Part shown: in pieces, positions 1 through 8,387 of the stretch
Layout: the number at the start of each line of letters is the position of its first letter
Position numbering within the stretch: the first letter of the stretch is position 1
Source of the DNA: Pseudomonas moraviensis
GTDB lineage: Bacteria > Pseudomonadota > Gammaproteobacteria > Pseudomonadales > Pseudomonadaceae
DNA length: 64,000 nt
Assembly: GCF_900105805.1 (NCBI RefSeq)
Contig: NZ_LT629788.1
Coordinates: 1,240,001-1,304,000, forward strand
Reading direction: 5' to 3'
Program-made: the position numbers and the translations under genes
Notes under the pieces: model-generated
Database searches by the model: none
What the model was told of the DNA's origin: nothing
The model's input: the letters and a program-made list of their open reading frames with translations, nothing else

Positions 1-178
1 TGGTGTCGTTGACCCCGGCAAAAAACTGCTTGCTGATCACCGCCGCGAGGGCGCCGTAGAGGAAGAAGTCATACCACTCGAACACTGTCCCGAGTGATGA
101 GGCGAAGATGACTTTCTGCGTTGCGTTGCTGGTCTCGGCGCTGCCCGCAGCGTCCAGCGGCTGAGCGTGGTCTGACAT
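1..178 (-). CDS. MFS transporter, N-terminal fragment (MHS type)
   Basis: Only the first 59 codons lie in the window; the gene runs off the left edge. The protein begins MSDHAQPLDA and reaches the motif SSLGTVFEWYDFFLYG, which is the first transmembrane segment typical of the metabolite:H+ symporter (MHS) branch of the major facilitator superfamily. It follows the GMC dehydrogenase gene on the same strand, separated by a REP pair, so it may import a substrate that the dehydrogenase oxidises. That link is inference from position. The substrate cannot be read. Confidence 0.8.
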   Translation of the reverse strand, partial: MSDHAQPLDAAGSAETSNATQKVIFASSLGTVFEWYDFFLYGALAAVISKQFFAGVNDT

Positions 179-250
179 ATCGGTATCCCTCACAGTGATT
201 GTTTTTGTTGTTCCACTGGTGCTCGATGTCCTTGAATCAAACGCGGTCCC

Positions 251-342
251 TTGTAGGAGTGAGCCTGCTCGCGATGGCGGTGTGTCAGCCAACGAAAATG
301 TCGAATGTTACTCCGTCATCGCGAGCAGGCTCACTCCTACAG
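251..342. repeat. REP pair (REPIN-like), inverted
   Basis: Two REP copies face each other: TTGTAGGAGTGAGCCTGCTC at 251 and its inverted copy ending in CTCACTCCTACAG near 342. This is the main REP family of the window, seen again near 3000, 6510, 17434, 23737, 26893, 38822, 45550-46312 and 62456. The inverted copy overlaps the last codons of the GMC dehydrogenase gene. Confidence 0.9.
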
Positions 343-1960
343 GGTCGGTGTTTACAACATTACGTTTGAGCATGAGTTGTGCCGCCTTCTCGGCAATCAT
401 CAGCGTAGGCGAACAGGTGTTGCCCGAGGTGATTTTCGGCATGATCGAGGCGTCGGCAACCCGCAACCCCGGCACGCCGTGCACGCGCAGTTGCGCATCG
501 ACTACCGCGTCGCCGTCGTTGCCCATGCGGCACGTGCCGACCGGATGGAAAATCGTCGTGCCGATTTTCGCCGCCGCTTCGTGCAGTTGTTCTTCGCTTT
601 GCAGGTTGGCGCCGGGCAGGTATTCCACCGGTTTGAAGGCCTGCAGGGCAGGGGCGCTGACGATGCGTCGGGTCAGGCGAATCGCATCGGCGGCGACACG
701 CAGGTCTTGCGGATGGCTGAGGTAATTGGGCTGAATCAGCGGCGCCGCTTGTGCATCGGCCGAGCGAATCTCGACGCGCCCACGGCTCTGCGGGCGCAGG
801 TCGCACACCGAAGCGGTGAACGCCGGGAAACTGTGCAACGGTTCGCCAAAGCGCTCCAGCGACAGCGGTTGCACGTGATATTGCAGGTTCGCCGAAGTCT
901 GCTCGGGACCGGATCGCGCAAACGCGCCCAACTGACTCGGCGCCATCGACAGCGGGCCGCTGCGGTCGTACAGATAACGCAGACCCATGCCCATCCTGCC
1001 CCACATGCTGCCGGCGATCTGGTTCAGGGTTCGGGCGTTTTCCAGCTTGTAGATCAGGCGCAGTTGCAGGTGATCCTGCAGGTTGCCGCCAACCCCCGGC
1101 AGCTCATGAATCACGCCGATACCCAAACGCTCGAGCAGCGGCCGCGGACCGATCCCGGAGCGCTGCAGAATAATCGGTGAGCCGATCGAACCCGCGCACA
1201 GGACAATCTCCTTGCGCGCCTTGAATCGTTTGATCTGGCCCTCATGACGCGCGCTGACTTTCGTCGCGCGGCCATCCTCCAGCAAGACACGATCAACTTC
1301 TACGCCGGTCAGCACAGTCAGGTTCGCCCGGCCTCGCAGCGGTTTCAAAAAGGCCTTGGCCGCGTTCCAGCGCACCCCGGCTCTCTGGTTGACCTGAAAG
1401 TAGCCGCAGCCTTCGTTGTCGCCCTGGTTGAAGTCATTGATGCTGGCGATGCCGCTTTGCTCGGCAGCGCTGCGAAAGGCATCCAGAATCGGCCACGACA
1501 GGCGCTGCTGTTCGACCCGCCACTCACCCTGATCGCCATGAAACTCGGCGCCGCCGGCAAAGTGGTTTTCGCTCTGCTTGAACAGCGGCAGCACCTCCTT
1601 CCACGCCCAGCCCGGATTGCCGGCCGCCGCCCAACCGTCATAGTCGCTGGCCTGGCCGCGCATGTAGATCATGCCGTTGATCGATGAACAGCCGCCCAGC
1701 ACCTTGCCGCGCGGATAACTCAGCGCACGGCCATTGAGACCCGGTTGCTCTTCGGTTTTGAAGCACCAGTCGGTGCGCGGATTACCGATGCAGAACAGGT
1801 AACCCACAGGAATGTGAATCCAGGCGTAGTTGTCGCGTCCGCCGGCTTCGAGCAGCAACACCCGATGCTGAGGGTCTGCGGATAGCCGGTTGGCCAGCAG
1901 GCACCCGGCGGGGCCGGCGCCGACCACGATGTAGTCGAATTCATCGAGGGACGTCTGCAT
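308..1960 (-). CDS. GMC family FAD-dependent oxidoreductase (choline dehydrogenase-like)
   Basis: A glucose-methanol-choline oxidoreductase of 550 aa. It shows an N-terminal FAD-binding Rossmann motif (DYIVVGAGPAGCLLANRL), the GMC signature around GGCSSINGMIYMRGQ, the second signature GSIGSPIILQRSGIGP, and a C-terminal HPVGTCRMG with the conserved histidine. The start at 1960 has GAGGT about 7 nt upstream; an ATG 12 codons earlier is possible. It is divergent from a LysR gene and is followed by an MFS transporter, suggesting uptake and oxidation of an alcohol under LysR control. The last roughly 12 residues (DPVGVSLLAMTE) are encoded by a REP copy, so the C-terminus is non-native. The substrate is unknown. 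Confidence 0.9.
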   Translation of the reverse strand: MQTSLDEFDYIVVGAGPAGCLLANRLSADPQHRVLLLEAGGRDNYAWIHIPVGYLFCIGNPRTDWCFKTEEQPGLNGRALSYPRGKVLGGCSSINGMIYMRGQASDYDGWAAAGNPGWAWKEVLPLFKQSENHFAGGAEFHGDQGEWRVEQQRLSWPILDAFRSAAEQSGIASINDFNQGDNEGCGYFQVNQRAGVRWNAAKAFLKPLRGRANLTVLTGVEVDRVLLEDGRATKVSARHEGQIKRFKARKEIVLCAGSIGSPIILQRSGIGPRPLLERLGIGVIHELPGVGGNLQDHLQLRLIYKLENARTLNQIAGSMWGRMGMGLRYLYDRSGPLSMAPSQLGAFARSGPEQTSANLQYHVQPLSLERFGEPLHSFPAFTASVCDLRPQSRGRVEIRSADAQAAPLIQPNYLSHPQDLRVAADAIRLTRRIVSAPALQAFKPVEYLPGANLQSEEQLHEAAAKIGTTIFHPVGTCRMGNDGDAVVDAQLRVHGVPGLRVADASIMPKITSGNTCSPTLMIAEKAAQLMLKRNVVNTDPVGVSLLAMTE

Positions 1961-2093
1961 GCCCTGACCTCGCTTTTTGTTTTTATTGTCGGACACTCTA
2001 GTTGTTAGCTTTCGTTAAAAGAATGTTAGTTTTTGCGCAGCCGCTGTGCGTTTTCAAACAGCGTTCAGCGACGATAGCCGACAAGGACCCGCC

Positions 2094-2978
2094 ATGTTCG
2101 ACTGGAACGACCTGCGTTTTTTTCTCGAATTGCAACGCAGCGGCCGCTTGCTCACCGCCGCGCGCCGGCTCAACACCACCCACGCCACCGTGGCACGGCA
2201 TATCGAATCGATCGAGAAAAGCCTCGGCACTGCGCTGTTCGTTCAGCATGCCCAAGGCTATGAAATGACCCCGTCGGGGGAGGCGCTGCTCAAGCACGCC
2301 GAAGCGATGGAAAATGTCGCGCTGCTGGCGCAGGAGGAAATTACCCAGTCCACGGCGCCGCTGGGCAAGATCCGCGTTGGCGTCACCGAAGGCCTCGGCA
2401 TCAAATTTCTTGCCAGTCGCATGATCGGTCTGTTCGAGCGCTACCCCGGCCTTGAGGTGGAACTGGTCGCGGTGCCGCGCTTCGTCAGCATCCTCAACCG
2501 TGAAGCGGAAATCAGCATCCACCTCGAACGACCGTCCGCTGACATGCTGGTCACGCGCAAACTCACTGATTATCGGTTGGCGCTTTACGCCAGCCAAAGC
2601 TACCTCGACAAGGCACCGCCGCTGCACAGCCGCGAAGATCTGGGTCGACACGCGTGGATCGGCTACGTCGACGATCTGTTGTTCAGCCAGGAACTGATGT
2701 TCCTCAACAGCTTCTGCCGCAGCCCGCGCGTGGTGTTTCACAGCACCAGCGTCATCGCTCAGCAGGAAGCGGCGCGCTCGGGATTGGGCATCGCCGTGCT
2801 GCCGTGTTACATGGCCGCGTCCGACCCGGATCTGGTGGCGCTGCTGCCGGATGAAAGCATCGAGCGCAGCTACTGGATCAGCACGCGGCGGGAGTTGCAC
2901 AAATCGGTGCGGCTGCGGGTGGTCTGGGATTATGTAGTGGGATTGTGCGAAGCAGAGCAGGGTCTATTGCGCGGTTAG
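2094..2978 (+). CDS. LysR-family transcriptional regulator
   Basis: A 294-aa LysR regulator. The N-terminal winged helix-turn-helix starts MFDWNDLRFFLELQRSGRLL and includes a recognition helix region TTHATVARHIESIEKSLG. A substrate-binding domain follows, with KIRVGVTEGLG at about residue 90. The HTH variant (THATVARHIE rather than TQPAVSRQI) is typical of the subgroup that often regulates single adjacent enzymes. The ATG at 2094 is chosen because the HTH begins at its second codon. It is divergent from the GMC dehydrogenase gene, its most likely target. Confidence 0.9.
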   Translation: MFDWNDLRFFLELQRSGRLLTAARRLNTTHATVARHIESIEKSLGTALFVQHAQGYEMTPSGEALLKHAEAMENVALLAQEEITQSTAPLGKIRVGVTEGLGIKFLASRMIGLFERYPGLEVELVAVPRFVSILNREAEISIHLERPSADMLVTRKLTDYRLALYASQSYLDKAPPLHSREDLGRHAWIGYVDDLLFSQELMFLNSFCRSPRVVFHSTSVIAQQEAARSGLGIAVLPCYMAASDPDLVALLPDESIERSYWISTRRELHKSVRLRVVWDYVVGLCEAEQGLLRG

Positions 2979-2999
2979 TCCTGCATCACACAAATCTCC

Positions 3000-3088
3000 T
3001 GTAGGAGTGAGCCTGCTCGCGATAGCGGTGTGTCTATGAAGCTAGCTTTGACTCATACACCGCTATCGCGAGCAGGCTCTCTCCTACA
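3000..3088. repeat. REP pair, inverted
   Basis: TGTAGGAGTGAGCCTGCTCG at 3000 and the inverted copy CGCGAGCAGGCTCTCTCCTA ending at 3088 enclose about 40 nt. It lies between the LysR gene and arsR and could form a long hairpin in read-through RNA. Confidence 0.9.
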
Positions 3089-3111
3089 AGGAATCGCATT
3101 TCAAGTTGATA

Positions 3112-3133
3112 AATATATGGATATCCGTATATT
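3112..3133. promoter_or_regulatory. Probable ArsR operator
   Basis: A 22-bp palindrome centred on GATATC (3120-3125) with one mismatched pair, in AT-rich DNA 31 bp before the arsR start. ArsR/SmtB repressors bind AT-rich inverted repeats in this position. ArsR autoregulation of the arsRCH operon is inferred from the location and symmetry. Confidence 0.6.
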
Positions 3134-3163
3134 CGGTTTCCCGCATATGGCGAGCCGATCACC

Positions 3164-3511
3164 ATGATCACCCCCACCGAAGTCTTCAAAAGCCTCGCTG
3201 ACGAGACCCGCGTCCGCGCCATTCTGCTCATCGCCGAGCAAGGTGAACTCTGCGTTTGCGAGCTGATGTGTGCGCTGGACGACAGCCAGCCGAAAATCAG
3301 CCGCCACCTCGCGCAACTGCGCAGCAATGGTTTGTTGCTCGACCGCCGTCAGGGCCAGTGGGTGTATTACCGGCTGAACCCTGAGCTGCCGGCATGGATC
3401 GGCGAAATCCTCCAGGTGACCGCGAAAGCCAATGTCGAGTGGCTCAAGGACAACGCCGCGCGCCTGCAGTACATGGATGGCCGTCCCGTGCGCGAACGCG
3501 CCTGCTGCTGA
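3164..3511 (+). CDS. arsR: ArsR arsenical-resistance repressor
   Basis: A 115-aa ArsR/SmtB-family repressor. It has the winged-HTH with the As(III)-binding motif ELCVCELMCAL (C-x-C plus a nearby third Cys, about residues 27-36), then a recognition helix SQPKISRHLAQLRSNGLLL and a wing QWVYYRLNP. It ends in a CC pair, which may also take part in metal binding. This is the E. coli-like ArsR type, where the cysteines sense arsenite or antimonite and release the operator. It is first in an operon with arsC and arsH; a palindrome upstream is the likely operator. Confidence 0.93.
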   Translation: MITPTEVFKSLADETRVRAILLIAEQGELCVCELMCALDDSQPKISRHLAQLRSNGLLLDRRQGQWVYYRLNPELPAWIGEILQVTAKANVEWLKDNAARLQYMDGRPVRERACC

Positions 3512-3537
3512 ATCTTCAACTTTTACGGAGCGCATCG

Positions 3538-4008
3538 ATGCGAGTCCTGTTCATGTGCACGGCCAACAGCTGCCGCAGCATTCTTTCCGAAGGCATGTTC
3601 AATCACTTGGCGACCGGCAGCTTCACAGCGGTGAGTGCTGGCAGTTTCCCCAAAGGCCAAGTGCTGCCCCGCAGCCTGACGACGTTGCAAAAGTACGGTA
3701 TCGCCACCGACGGGTTGCACAGCAAAGGCAACGACGCTTTCGAAAATGATCCACCGGATATTGTCATCACCGTCTGCGACAAAGCCGCCGGGGAAACCTG
3801 CCCGGTGTATTTCGGCCCGGCATTGAAAGCACATTGGGGGCTGGAAGATCCGTCCGAAGTGCAGGGCGACGAAGCTGCAATCGACGCGGCGTTCCAGGCC
3901 ACCCTCATGCGCATCGGCGAACGCTGTCAGGCCTTCCTCGATCTGCCGTTTCACTCGCTCACTCGCGAACAACTGAAGGCTGAACTCGACCGCATCGGCG
4001 CGCTGTAA
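3538..4008 (+). CDS. arsC: Arsenate reductase, LMW phosphotyrosine-phosphatase type
   Basis: A 156-aa cytoplasmic arsenate reductase that turns As(V) into As(III). The N-terminus MRVLFMCTANSCRS carries the CX5R phosphate/arsenate-binding loop of the low-molecular-weight tyrosine phosphatase fold. Later motifs are SAGSFPKGQVLPRS and ITVCDKAAGETCPV, whose two cysteines fit the redox relay of the thioredoxin-coupled ArsC class, and the acid-containing loop HWGLEDPSE. It starts 27 nt after arsR. Unusually, no arsB or acr3 efflux gene lies between arsR and arsC, so the arsenite produced has no locally encoded exporter. Confidence 0.93.
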   Translation: MRVLFMCTANSCRSILSEGMFNHLATGSFTAVSAGSFPKGQVLPRSLTTLQKYGIATDGLHSKGNDAFENDPPDIVITVCDKAAGETCPVYFGPALKAHWGLEDPSEVQGDEAAIDAAFQATLMRIGERCQAFLDLPFHSLTREQLKAELDRIGAL

Positions 4009-4017
4009 GGAGGCCCC

Positions 4018-4716
4018 ATGTCAGATCATCTGCCCAACCTCGACGCAACCTTGTTCGACGCAGACGAGCCATCGTTAATGGGCGAACACAAACCGCGCAT
4101 CCTCTTGCTCTACGGCTCGACCCGTGAACGTTCTTTCAGTCGCTTGCTGGTCGAGGAGGCCGCACGCCTGCTCGAACATTTCGGCGCCGAAACCCGCGTG
4201 TTCAATCCGTCCGGCATGCCACTGCCCGACGACGTCCCGGTCGACCACCCGAAGGTTCAGGAGCTGCGCGATCTGGTGCTGTGGTCGGAAGGCCAGGTCT
4301 GGTGCTCGCCAGAACGCCACGGCGCCATGTCCGCGGTGTTCAAAGCACAGATCGACTGGATCCCCCTCGAACTCGGCGCCGTCCGCCCGACCCAAGGCAA
4401 AACCCTCGCGGTGATGCAAGTCTGCGGCGGCTCGCAGTCGTTCAACGTGGTCAACCAACTACGCGTCCTCGGCCGCTGGATGCGCATGTTCACCATCCCC
4501 AACCAATCCTCGGTGCCGAAGGCCTACATGGAATTCGACGACGCCGGGCGGATGAAACCCTCGCCGTTCTACGATCGCGTGGTGGATGTGATGGAGGAAT
4601 TGGTGAAATTCACCGTGCTGCTGCGCGGCCAGCAGGCGCATCTGGTGGATCGCTATTCCGAGCGCAAGGAGAGTGCTGAACAGTTGATGGCGCGGGTGAA
4701 TCAGCGATCGATCTGA
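4018..4716 (+). CDS. arsH: ArsH, NADPH-dependent FMN reductase / organoarsenical oxidase
   Basis: A 232-aa ArsH flavoprotein. The flavodoxin-like fold is marked by the FMN phosphate loop LYGSTRERSFSRLLVEEA near residues 30-47 and by the conserved stretch SPERHGAMSAVFKAQIDW. Characterised members oxidise trivalent methylated or aromatic arsenicals to less toxic pentavalent forms. It starts 9 nt after arsC behind a near-perfect Shine-Dalgarno (TAAGGAGG), so it is in the same operon. With ArsR and ArsC it gives reduction and organoarsenical detoxification but not export. Confidence 0.93.
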   Translation: MSDHLPNLDATLFDADEPSLMGEHKPRILLLYGSTRERSFSRLLVEEAARLLEHFGAETRVFNPSGMPLPDDVPVDHPKVQELRDLVLWSEGQVWCSPERHGAMSAVFKAQIDWIPLELGAVRPTQGKTLAVMQVCGGSQSFNVVNQLRVLGRWMRMFTIPNQSSVPKAYMEFDDAGRMKPSPFYDRVVDVMEELVKFTVLLRGQQAHLVDRYSERKESAEQLMARVNQRSI

Positions 4717-4897
4717 CCTCGTCCCGCGGCGAGTAACGGCTGCGTTCAAGTTGCCAACAGGCTTATTCCGCCTGCAGCTGACGAATGCTGCGTGGCGATG
4801 GTGTCGACGAGTTTTTCTGGTGTTTTCGAATAACCGACACTTCAGGTTTCGCACCTGCCTGCCGATGAAATCTGCACGATTTCAACGGATGCCATCC

Positions 4898-5809
4898 ATG
4901 AACAAGGTTGTTGCTGTACTGGTGCTTACTGCACTCGTTGCTGGCTGCAAAAGCAGCAGTTCCGATACCCAGACCGCAGATCTCTCCAATCTGCGCTGCT
5001 TCGCTTACTGGGACGATAAATCCATTAGCTCGCTGGAAGTCAGCTACATCCGCGATATGAGCAAGAGCGGTAACCTGCCGTGCACGATCATGCTGGGCGA
5101 CCTGTACGAGAAAGGGCGCGGTGTGCCTCAGGACACTACCAAAGCCAAAGCCCTGTATCAGTCCGTAGCCGATAAAGACCCCGGCGCCTACGGCCAACTT
5201 GGGCGGATGGCCGAAGAAGGCATCGGCGGGCCGGTCAATGACTTTGATGCACGGCAGTTTTATCAGCGTGCTGTGAGCAAACCCGAACAGCATCGCAGTG
5301 AAGCTAAACTGGCCAAATACATGGAGGAAGGGCGAGGCGGCCCGCAGGATCTGCAAGGCGCGCTGACGCACTACTTCAATGCAACGCGGTACCTCGGCGA
5401 TGCCTCATGGCAAGGCATCGAACGCCTGCGCGGTAAAGGCTTGACTCTGACGATCGAGCAGCAACAGCGCTACAATAAAATTTTTGTCGCCAGTGTGCAG
5501 AGCGGCCTCAGAAAACGCGTTGAAGTCATAGAGAAGTCTCTGGAGAGCAACGTCAGTTCGACGTCTGCGAGCAAACCGGTGCAAGTGCAGCTGGAGTACA
5601 CCCCCGGCGCGTTGGCACCGGTGCTTTCGATACTACAAAGCTCAGGCGATTCCGCCCTCGATCAGAGAGTCATGCAAGCCTTTAGCGACTATCGCTTCCC
5701 CGGCGACCCGATCATGCCCCCGGGCCAAAAGAGTTATCAGGCGATCCCGGTCGTCAGGACAGACGGCAAGAGCCCACTGCAGAGGCTCAACGAGAGCAGA
5801 AAAAAGTAA
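4898..5809 (+). CDS. Sel1-repeat lipoprotein with TonB-like C-terminus
   Basis: A 303-aa predicted lipoprotein: signal peptide MNKVVAVLVLTALVAGC with a lipobox cysteine at residue 17. The middle holds Sel1-like (TPR-related) repeats, for example LGDLYEKGRGVPQDTTKAKA and a following copy with EEGIGGPVNDFDARQ. The C-terminal part (from about residue 225) resembles the TonB C-terminal fold used for periplasmic contacts, though this is weaker. It stands alone between arsH and a GNAT gene. Sel1 proteins usually act as scaffolds; no specific role can be given. The ATG at 4898 is chosen because it starts the signal peptide. Confidence 0.75.
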   Translation: MNKVVAVLVLTALVAGCKSSSSDTQTADLSNLRCFAYWDDKSISSLEVSYIRDMSKSGNLPCTIMLGDLYEKGRGVPQDTTKAKALYQSVADKDPGAYGQLGRMAEEGIGGPVNDFDARQFYQRAVSKPEQHRSEAKLAKYMEEGRGGPQDLQGALTHYFNATRYLGDASWQGIERLRGKGLTLTIEQQQRYNKIFVASVQSGLRKRVEVIEKSLESNVSSTSASKPVQVQLEYTPGALAPVLSILQSSGDSALDQRVMQAFSDYRFPGDPIMPPGQKSYQAIPVVRTDGKSPLQRLNESRKK

Positions 5810-5967
5810 GCCTTCTCCCTGCGCAAACCGGACGAGCCGGGCCGGCTGCCGACGATGGCAAAACGATCGGCAGCTTTCTTCAAGGCGAACGAAAGCTGTT
5901 CTTGTATTATTTTTGAATGCTGATTCGTGCTCCAGCCCGGTTTTGCCACCTTTCAAAGGTTCTGATC

Positions 5968-6489
5968 ATGTCAGACATGCCACCACGCCTGATCTACAGA
6001 CGCCCACAACCAGCAGACCTGCCCAGCGTGTTCGCGATTTTCGGCGACCCCAAAACCAACCAGTTCAATCCCGCCGGTCCAATGACCGACATCGCCCAAG
6101 CCCAAGCCCTACTGAGTCGCTGGCTGCAACATTGGGCAACCCACGGCTACGGATGGTGGGCAATCAGCAGCACCCAGGCCCCCGACAACATCCTCGGATT
6201 CGCCGGCATCGCTACCCATGACTATTTGGGCAAACCGGTCATCAACCTCGGCTACCGCTTCGCCGTCGAAGCCTGGGGTCACGGTTACGCAACAGAAGCC
6301 GCCCAAACCGCGCTGACCCACGCGTTCCACTACCTCGGTTTACCTGAAGTATTCGGACTGGTCAGGCCCGACCATGTCGCCTCAATTCGCGTACTGGAAA
6401 AGATCGGCATGCACCGCTTCGGCGATCTCGACGACGTCCCCGGCAAAGCCCCAAGCCTCGTATTCCGTATCCAACGACAAGACGCCTGA
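5968..6489 (+). CDS. GNAT N-acetyltransferase, RimJ/RimL-like
   Basis: A 173-aa GCN5-related acetyltransferase of the RimJ/RimL type (acetyltransferase_3). Visible marks are the N-terminal beta strand LIYRRPQPADLPSVFAIFGD, the core strand ILGFAGIATHDY, the acetyl-CoA loop in AVEAWGHGYATEAAQTAL (the RxxGxG/A equivalent is WGHGYA), and the terminal block SIRVLEKIGMHRFG. It would transfer an acetyl group from acetyl-CoA to an amine or protein N-terminus; the acceptor is unknown. It is a single gene, followed by REP copies. Confidence 0.88.
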   Translation: MSDMPPRLIYRRPQPADLPSVFAIFGDPKTNQFNPAGPMTDIAQAQALLSRWLQHWATHGYGWWAISSTQAPDNILGFAGIATHDYLGKPVINLGYRFAVEAWGHGYATEAAQTALTHAFHYLGLPEVFGLVRPDHVASIRVLEKIGMHRFGDLDDVPGKAPSLVFRIQRQDA

Positions 6490-6509
6490 TCCAAAGCCAG
6501 ACGCAAACC

Positions 6510-6604
6510 TGTAGGAGTGAGCCTGCTCGCGATGACGCCAGCCCAATCACCCTCTATCTAAACCAGACAAAAAAACTGTGGGAGCGAGCTTGCTCGCGAA
6601 AGCG
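6510..6604. repeat. Two REP copies in direct orientation
   Basis: CTGTAGGAGTGAGCCTGCTC near 6510 and CTGTGGGAGCGAGCTTGCTC near 6576 run in the same direction, unlike most pairs here. They follow the GNAT gene. Confidence 0.85.
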
Positions 6605-6639
6605 TCCGCCCAGTCACCCCTCATGCGCAGTACACCTTC

Positions 6640-6845
6640 GGGGGAGGCGGGTCCTAGTTACAGGTCTACCCACCCGCGTATGGCCACCACCTTCGTTGGT
6701 GGCGAAGGTGCTCGGCGAAATCGCCAGCTAACCCCCACCCCGACGAGGGGGCACACCCTGGCTGGCACACGGCCACAGCTTGCGTCTCCCAGTCTCGGCT
6801 GTCACCCTTCGGGCCGTTCTCAAGGATCAGAACCAGGAATCACGG
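6640..6845 (+). ncRNA. GC-rich structured leader upstream of the DUF2235 gene
   Basis: About 200 nt without a convincing gene, ending at the start codon of the DUF2235 lipase. It contains many possible stems: GCGGGT/ACCCGC (6647-6652 with 6672-6677); GCCACCA/TGGTGGC (6683-6689 with 6697-6703), which competes with CACCTTCG/CGAAGGTG (6688-6695 with 6703-6710); GGCG/CGCC (6714-6725); CCCC/GGGG (6738-6750); and a UUCG-loop hairpin at 6805-6813. The two middle stems share bases and cannot form together. A regulatory 5' UTR is possible; this is inference from stem content only. Confidence 0.35.
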
Positions 6846-8387
6846 ATGAGTGGCTACGTACCCAACCCCCCGAAAAATTTTCGTTACGAAGAAGCCAAAC
6901 CCGTCGATATTCATGCCGAGCGTTGGGCGGAATATGAGAAGTACGGGAAAGAACCTGCGCGCGAACCTGAAAAAATCGGCATTGCGTTGAGGATTGGGGT
7001 TTTCTTTGATGGTACTGGGAATAATGCGAACAACTCTGCTGCTGGGTTGTTGTGTGGCGCTCAGCATCCGATTGCGCCTGAGGATATTCCCGCCAGCTGC
7101 CAGCCTTACATGAGTGACCCGGACAGTAGTTATGGTAACGATGTCAGCAATGTGAAAAAGCTTAGTGAACTGTATGGGGCGACGCGACTCGCTGAGGGAG
7201 AGGGGCCACGAAAGAAAGCTTTCGGTATGGTCTACGTCGAAGGCATAGGTACCCGTTCGGGTGAAGAAGACAGTAAGTTCGGCGCCGGTACAGGACGTGG
7301 CGAAACCGGCGTTGCAGGGCGAGTGCAATCCTCTTTCGCAGTGATCGAGCAGCGTATCACTGAGGTATTGGACAAAAATCCCGGTAGTGAAATTGTTTCG
7401 TTGACCTTCGATACATTTGGCTTCAGTCGCGGTGCGGCAGCCGCCAGACATTTCGCCAATGAGATTGTGCGTGGCAGACAAGGCCCTTTGGGCGAGATTC
7501 TTCGCAATCAGTCCGATGCGCTCAGTTCGACCTTTGTCGACCAATACCACAGCGACATCAACATGGGCTTCATTGGTTTGTTCGACACTGTACCGTCGAT
7601 TGCTGGATGGTCCAATTTGGGCAATATCAAAAGTGCAGTCGCAACAGGAATCAAACTCTACCTCGACCGACGTTACTTCACCGACGTTGTGCAGTTGGCT
7701 GCGCGGGATGAGTGCAGGGCTAACTTCGCTCTCAATCGAGTAGCGATGGATCATCCGGAAATTGTCTTGCCAGGTGTGCATTCCGATGTGGGTGGCGGTT
7801 ACCTTGAGGAAGCTGAAGAATGTGTGCTCATTAGCCCAATGCAAACGCTAGAGGTCGGCAACTACGCGGATATCACCACCACATCGATCTACCGGGATGC
7901 GGTCAATGTGAGAAATCAGTGGTTAGCCGATGGCTGGCCTTCCGAAATGCTTGAAGTCGTTACACCACCTCCTTTACTGATGCCGATCAGTCCTCAGGAT
8001 CGACTGAGTCCTCGAGTCAAACGAGTCTACGCCGCCGTTCAACTCAAGCGTCCGGTGAGTGGGTTACTGTCGAGAGTGAGCCTGCGCGTGATGCATCAAC
8101 TCGCCAAAGCCAAAGGCGTTCGCTTCGAAGACATTCCCGAGACGCCAGACTTCGCCGTTCCTGAAGAGCTTCAGCCCATGTGTGCTCGTTTTGCCGCCGG
8201 CGACTACAGCACCACGCCAGAGGAGGAGCACATCCTCAAACTCAAGTACATTCACACATCCGCCAATTGGAACCATCCGCTTGGCAGGAGAGATGGAAGT
8301 GGCATCAGAGCTGTTTACATCAACGCCCCCACGGAAGATGCAATCCGAGTAAAGCACCCACACGTACCGGACTGGACGCTTTGGTAA
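6846..8387 (+). CDS. DUF2235 alpha/beta-hydrolase, Tle1-like T6SS lipase effector candidate
   Basis: A 513-aa DUF2235 protein. Near residue 55 it has RIGVFFDGTGNNANN, the family's opening strand with catalytic-pocket aspartate. The nucleophile elbow is FGFSRGAAAARHFANEI (GxSxG), followed by FIGLFDTVPSIAG and the histidine motif PGVHSDVGGGY, together the Ser-Asp-His arrangement of this family. DUF2235 proteins include the Tle1 phospholipase effectors of type VI secretion. No signal peptide is seen, as expected for a T6SS cargo. It overlaps by one base (TAATG) with a lipoprotein gene, the usual effector-immunity layout. No vgrG, hcp or PAAR gene is nearby, so delivery would depend on a system elsewhere. 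Confidence 0.85.
   Translation: MSGYVPNPPKNFRYEEAKPVDIHAERWAEYEKYGKEPAREPEKIGIALRIGVFFDGTGNNANNSAAGLLCGAQHPIAPEDIPASCQPYMSDPDSSYGNDVSNVKKLSELYGATRLAEGEGPRKKAFGMVYVEGIGTRSGEEDSKFGAGTGRGETGVAGRVQSSFAVIEQRITEVLDKNPGSEIVSLTFDTFGFSRGAAAARHFANEIVRGRQGPLGEILRNQSDALSSTFVDQYHSDINMGFIGLFDTVPSIAGWSNLGNIKSAVATGIKLYLDRRYFTDVVQLAARDECRANFALNRVAMDHPEIVLPGVHSDVGGGYLEEAEECVLISPMQTLEVGNYADITTTSIYRDAVNVRNQWLADGWPSEMLEVVTPPPLLMPISPQDRLSPRVKRVYAAVQLKRPVSGLLSRVSLRVMHQLAKAKGVRFEDIPETPDFAVPEELQPMCARFAAGDYSTTPEEEHILKLKYIHTSANWNHPLGRRDGSGIRAVYINAPTEDAIRVKHPHVPDWTLW

Noticed and set aside
6578..6937. Plus-strand frame of 119 codons starting in a REP copy
   Set aside because: It begins in the REP element, crosses the structured leader and overlaps the real DUF2235 start; no protein family and no ribosome-binding site.
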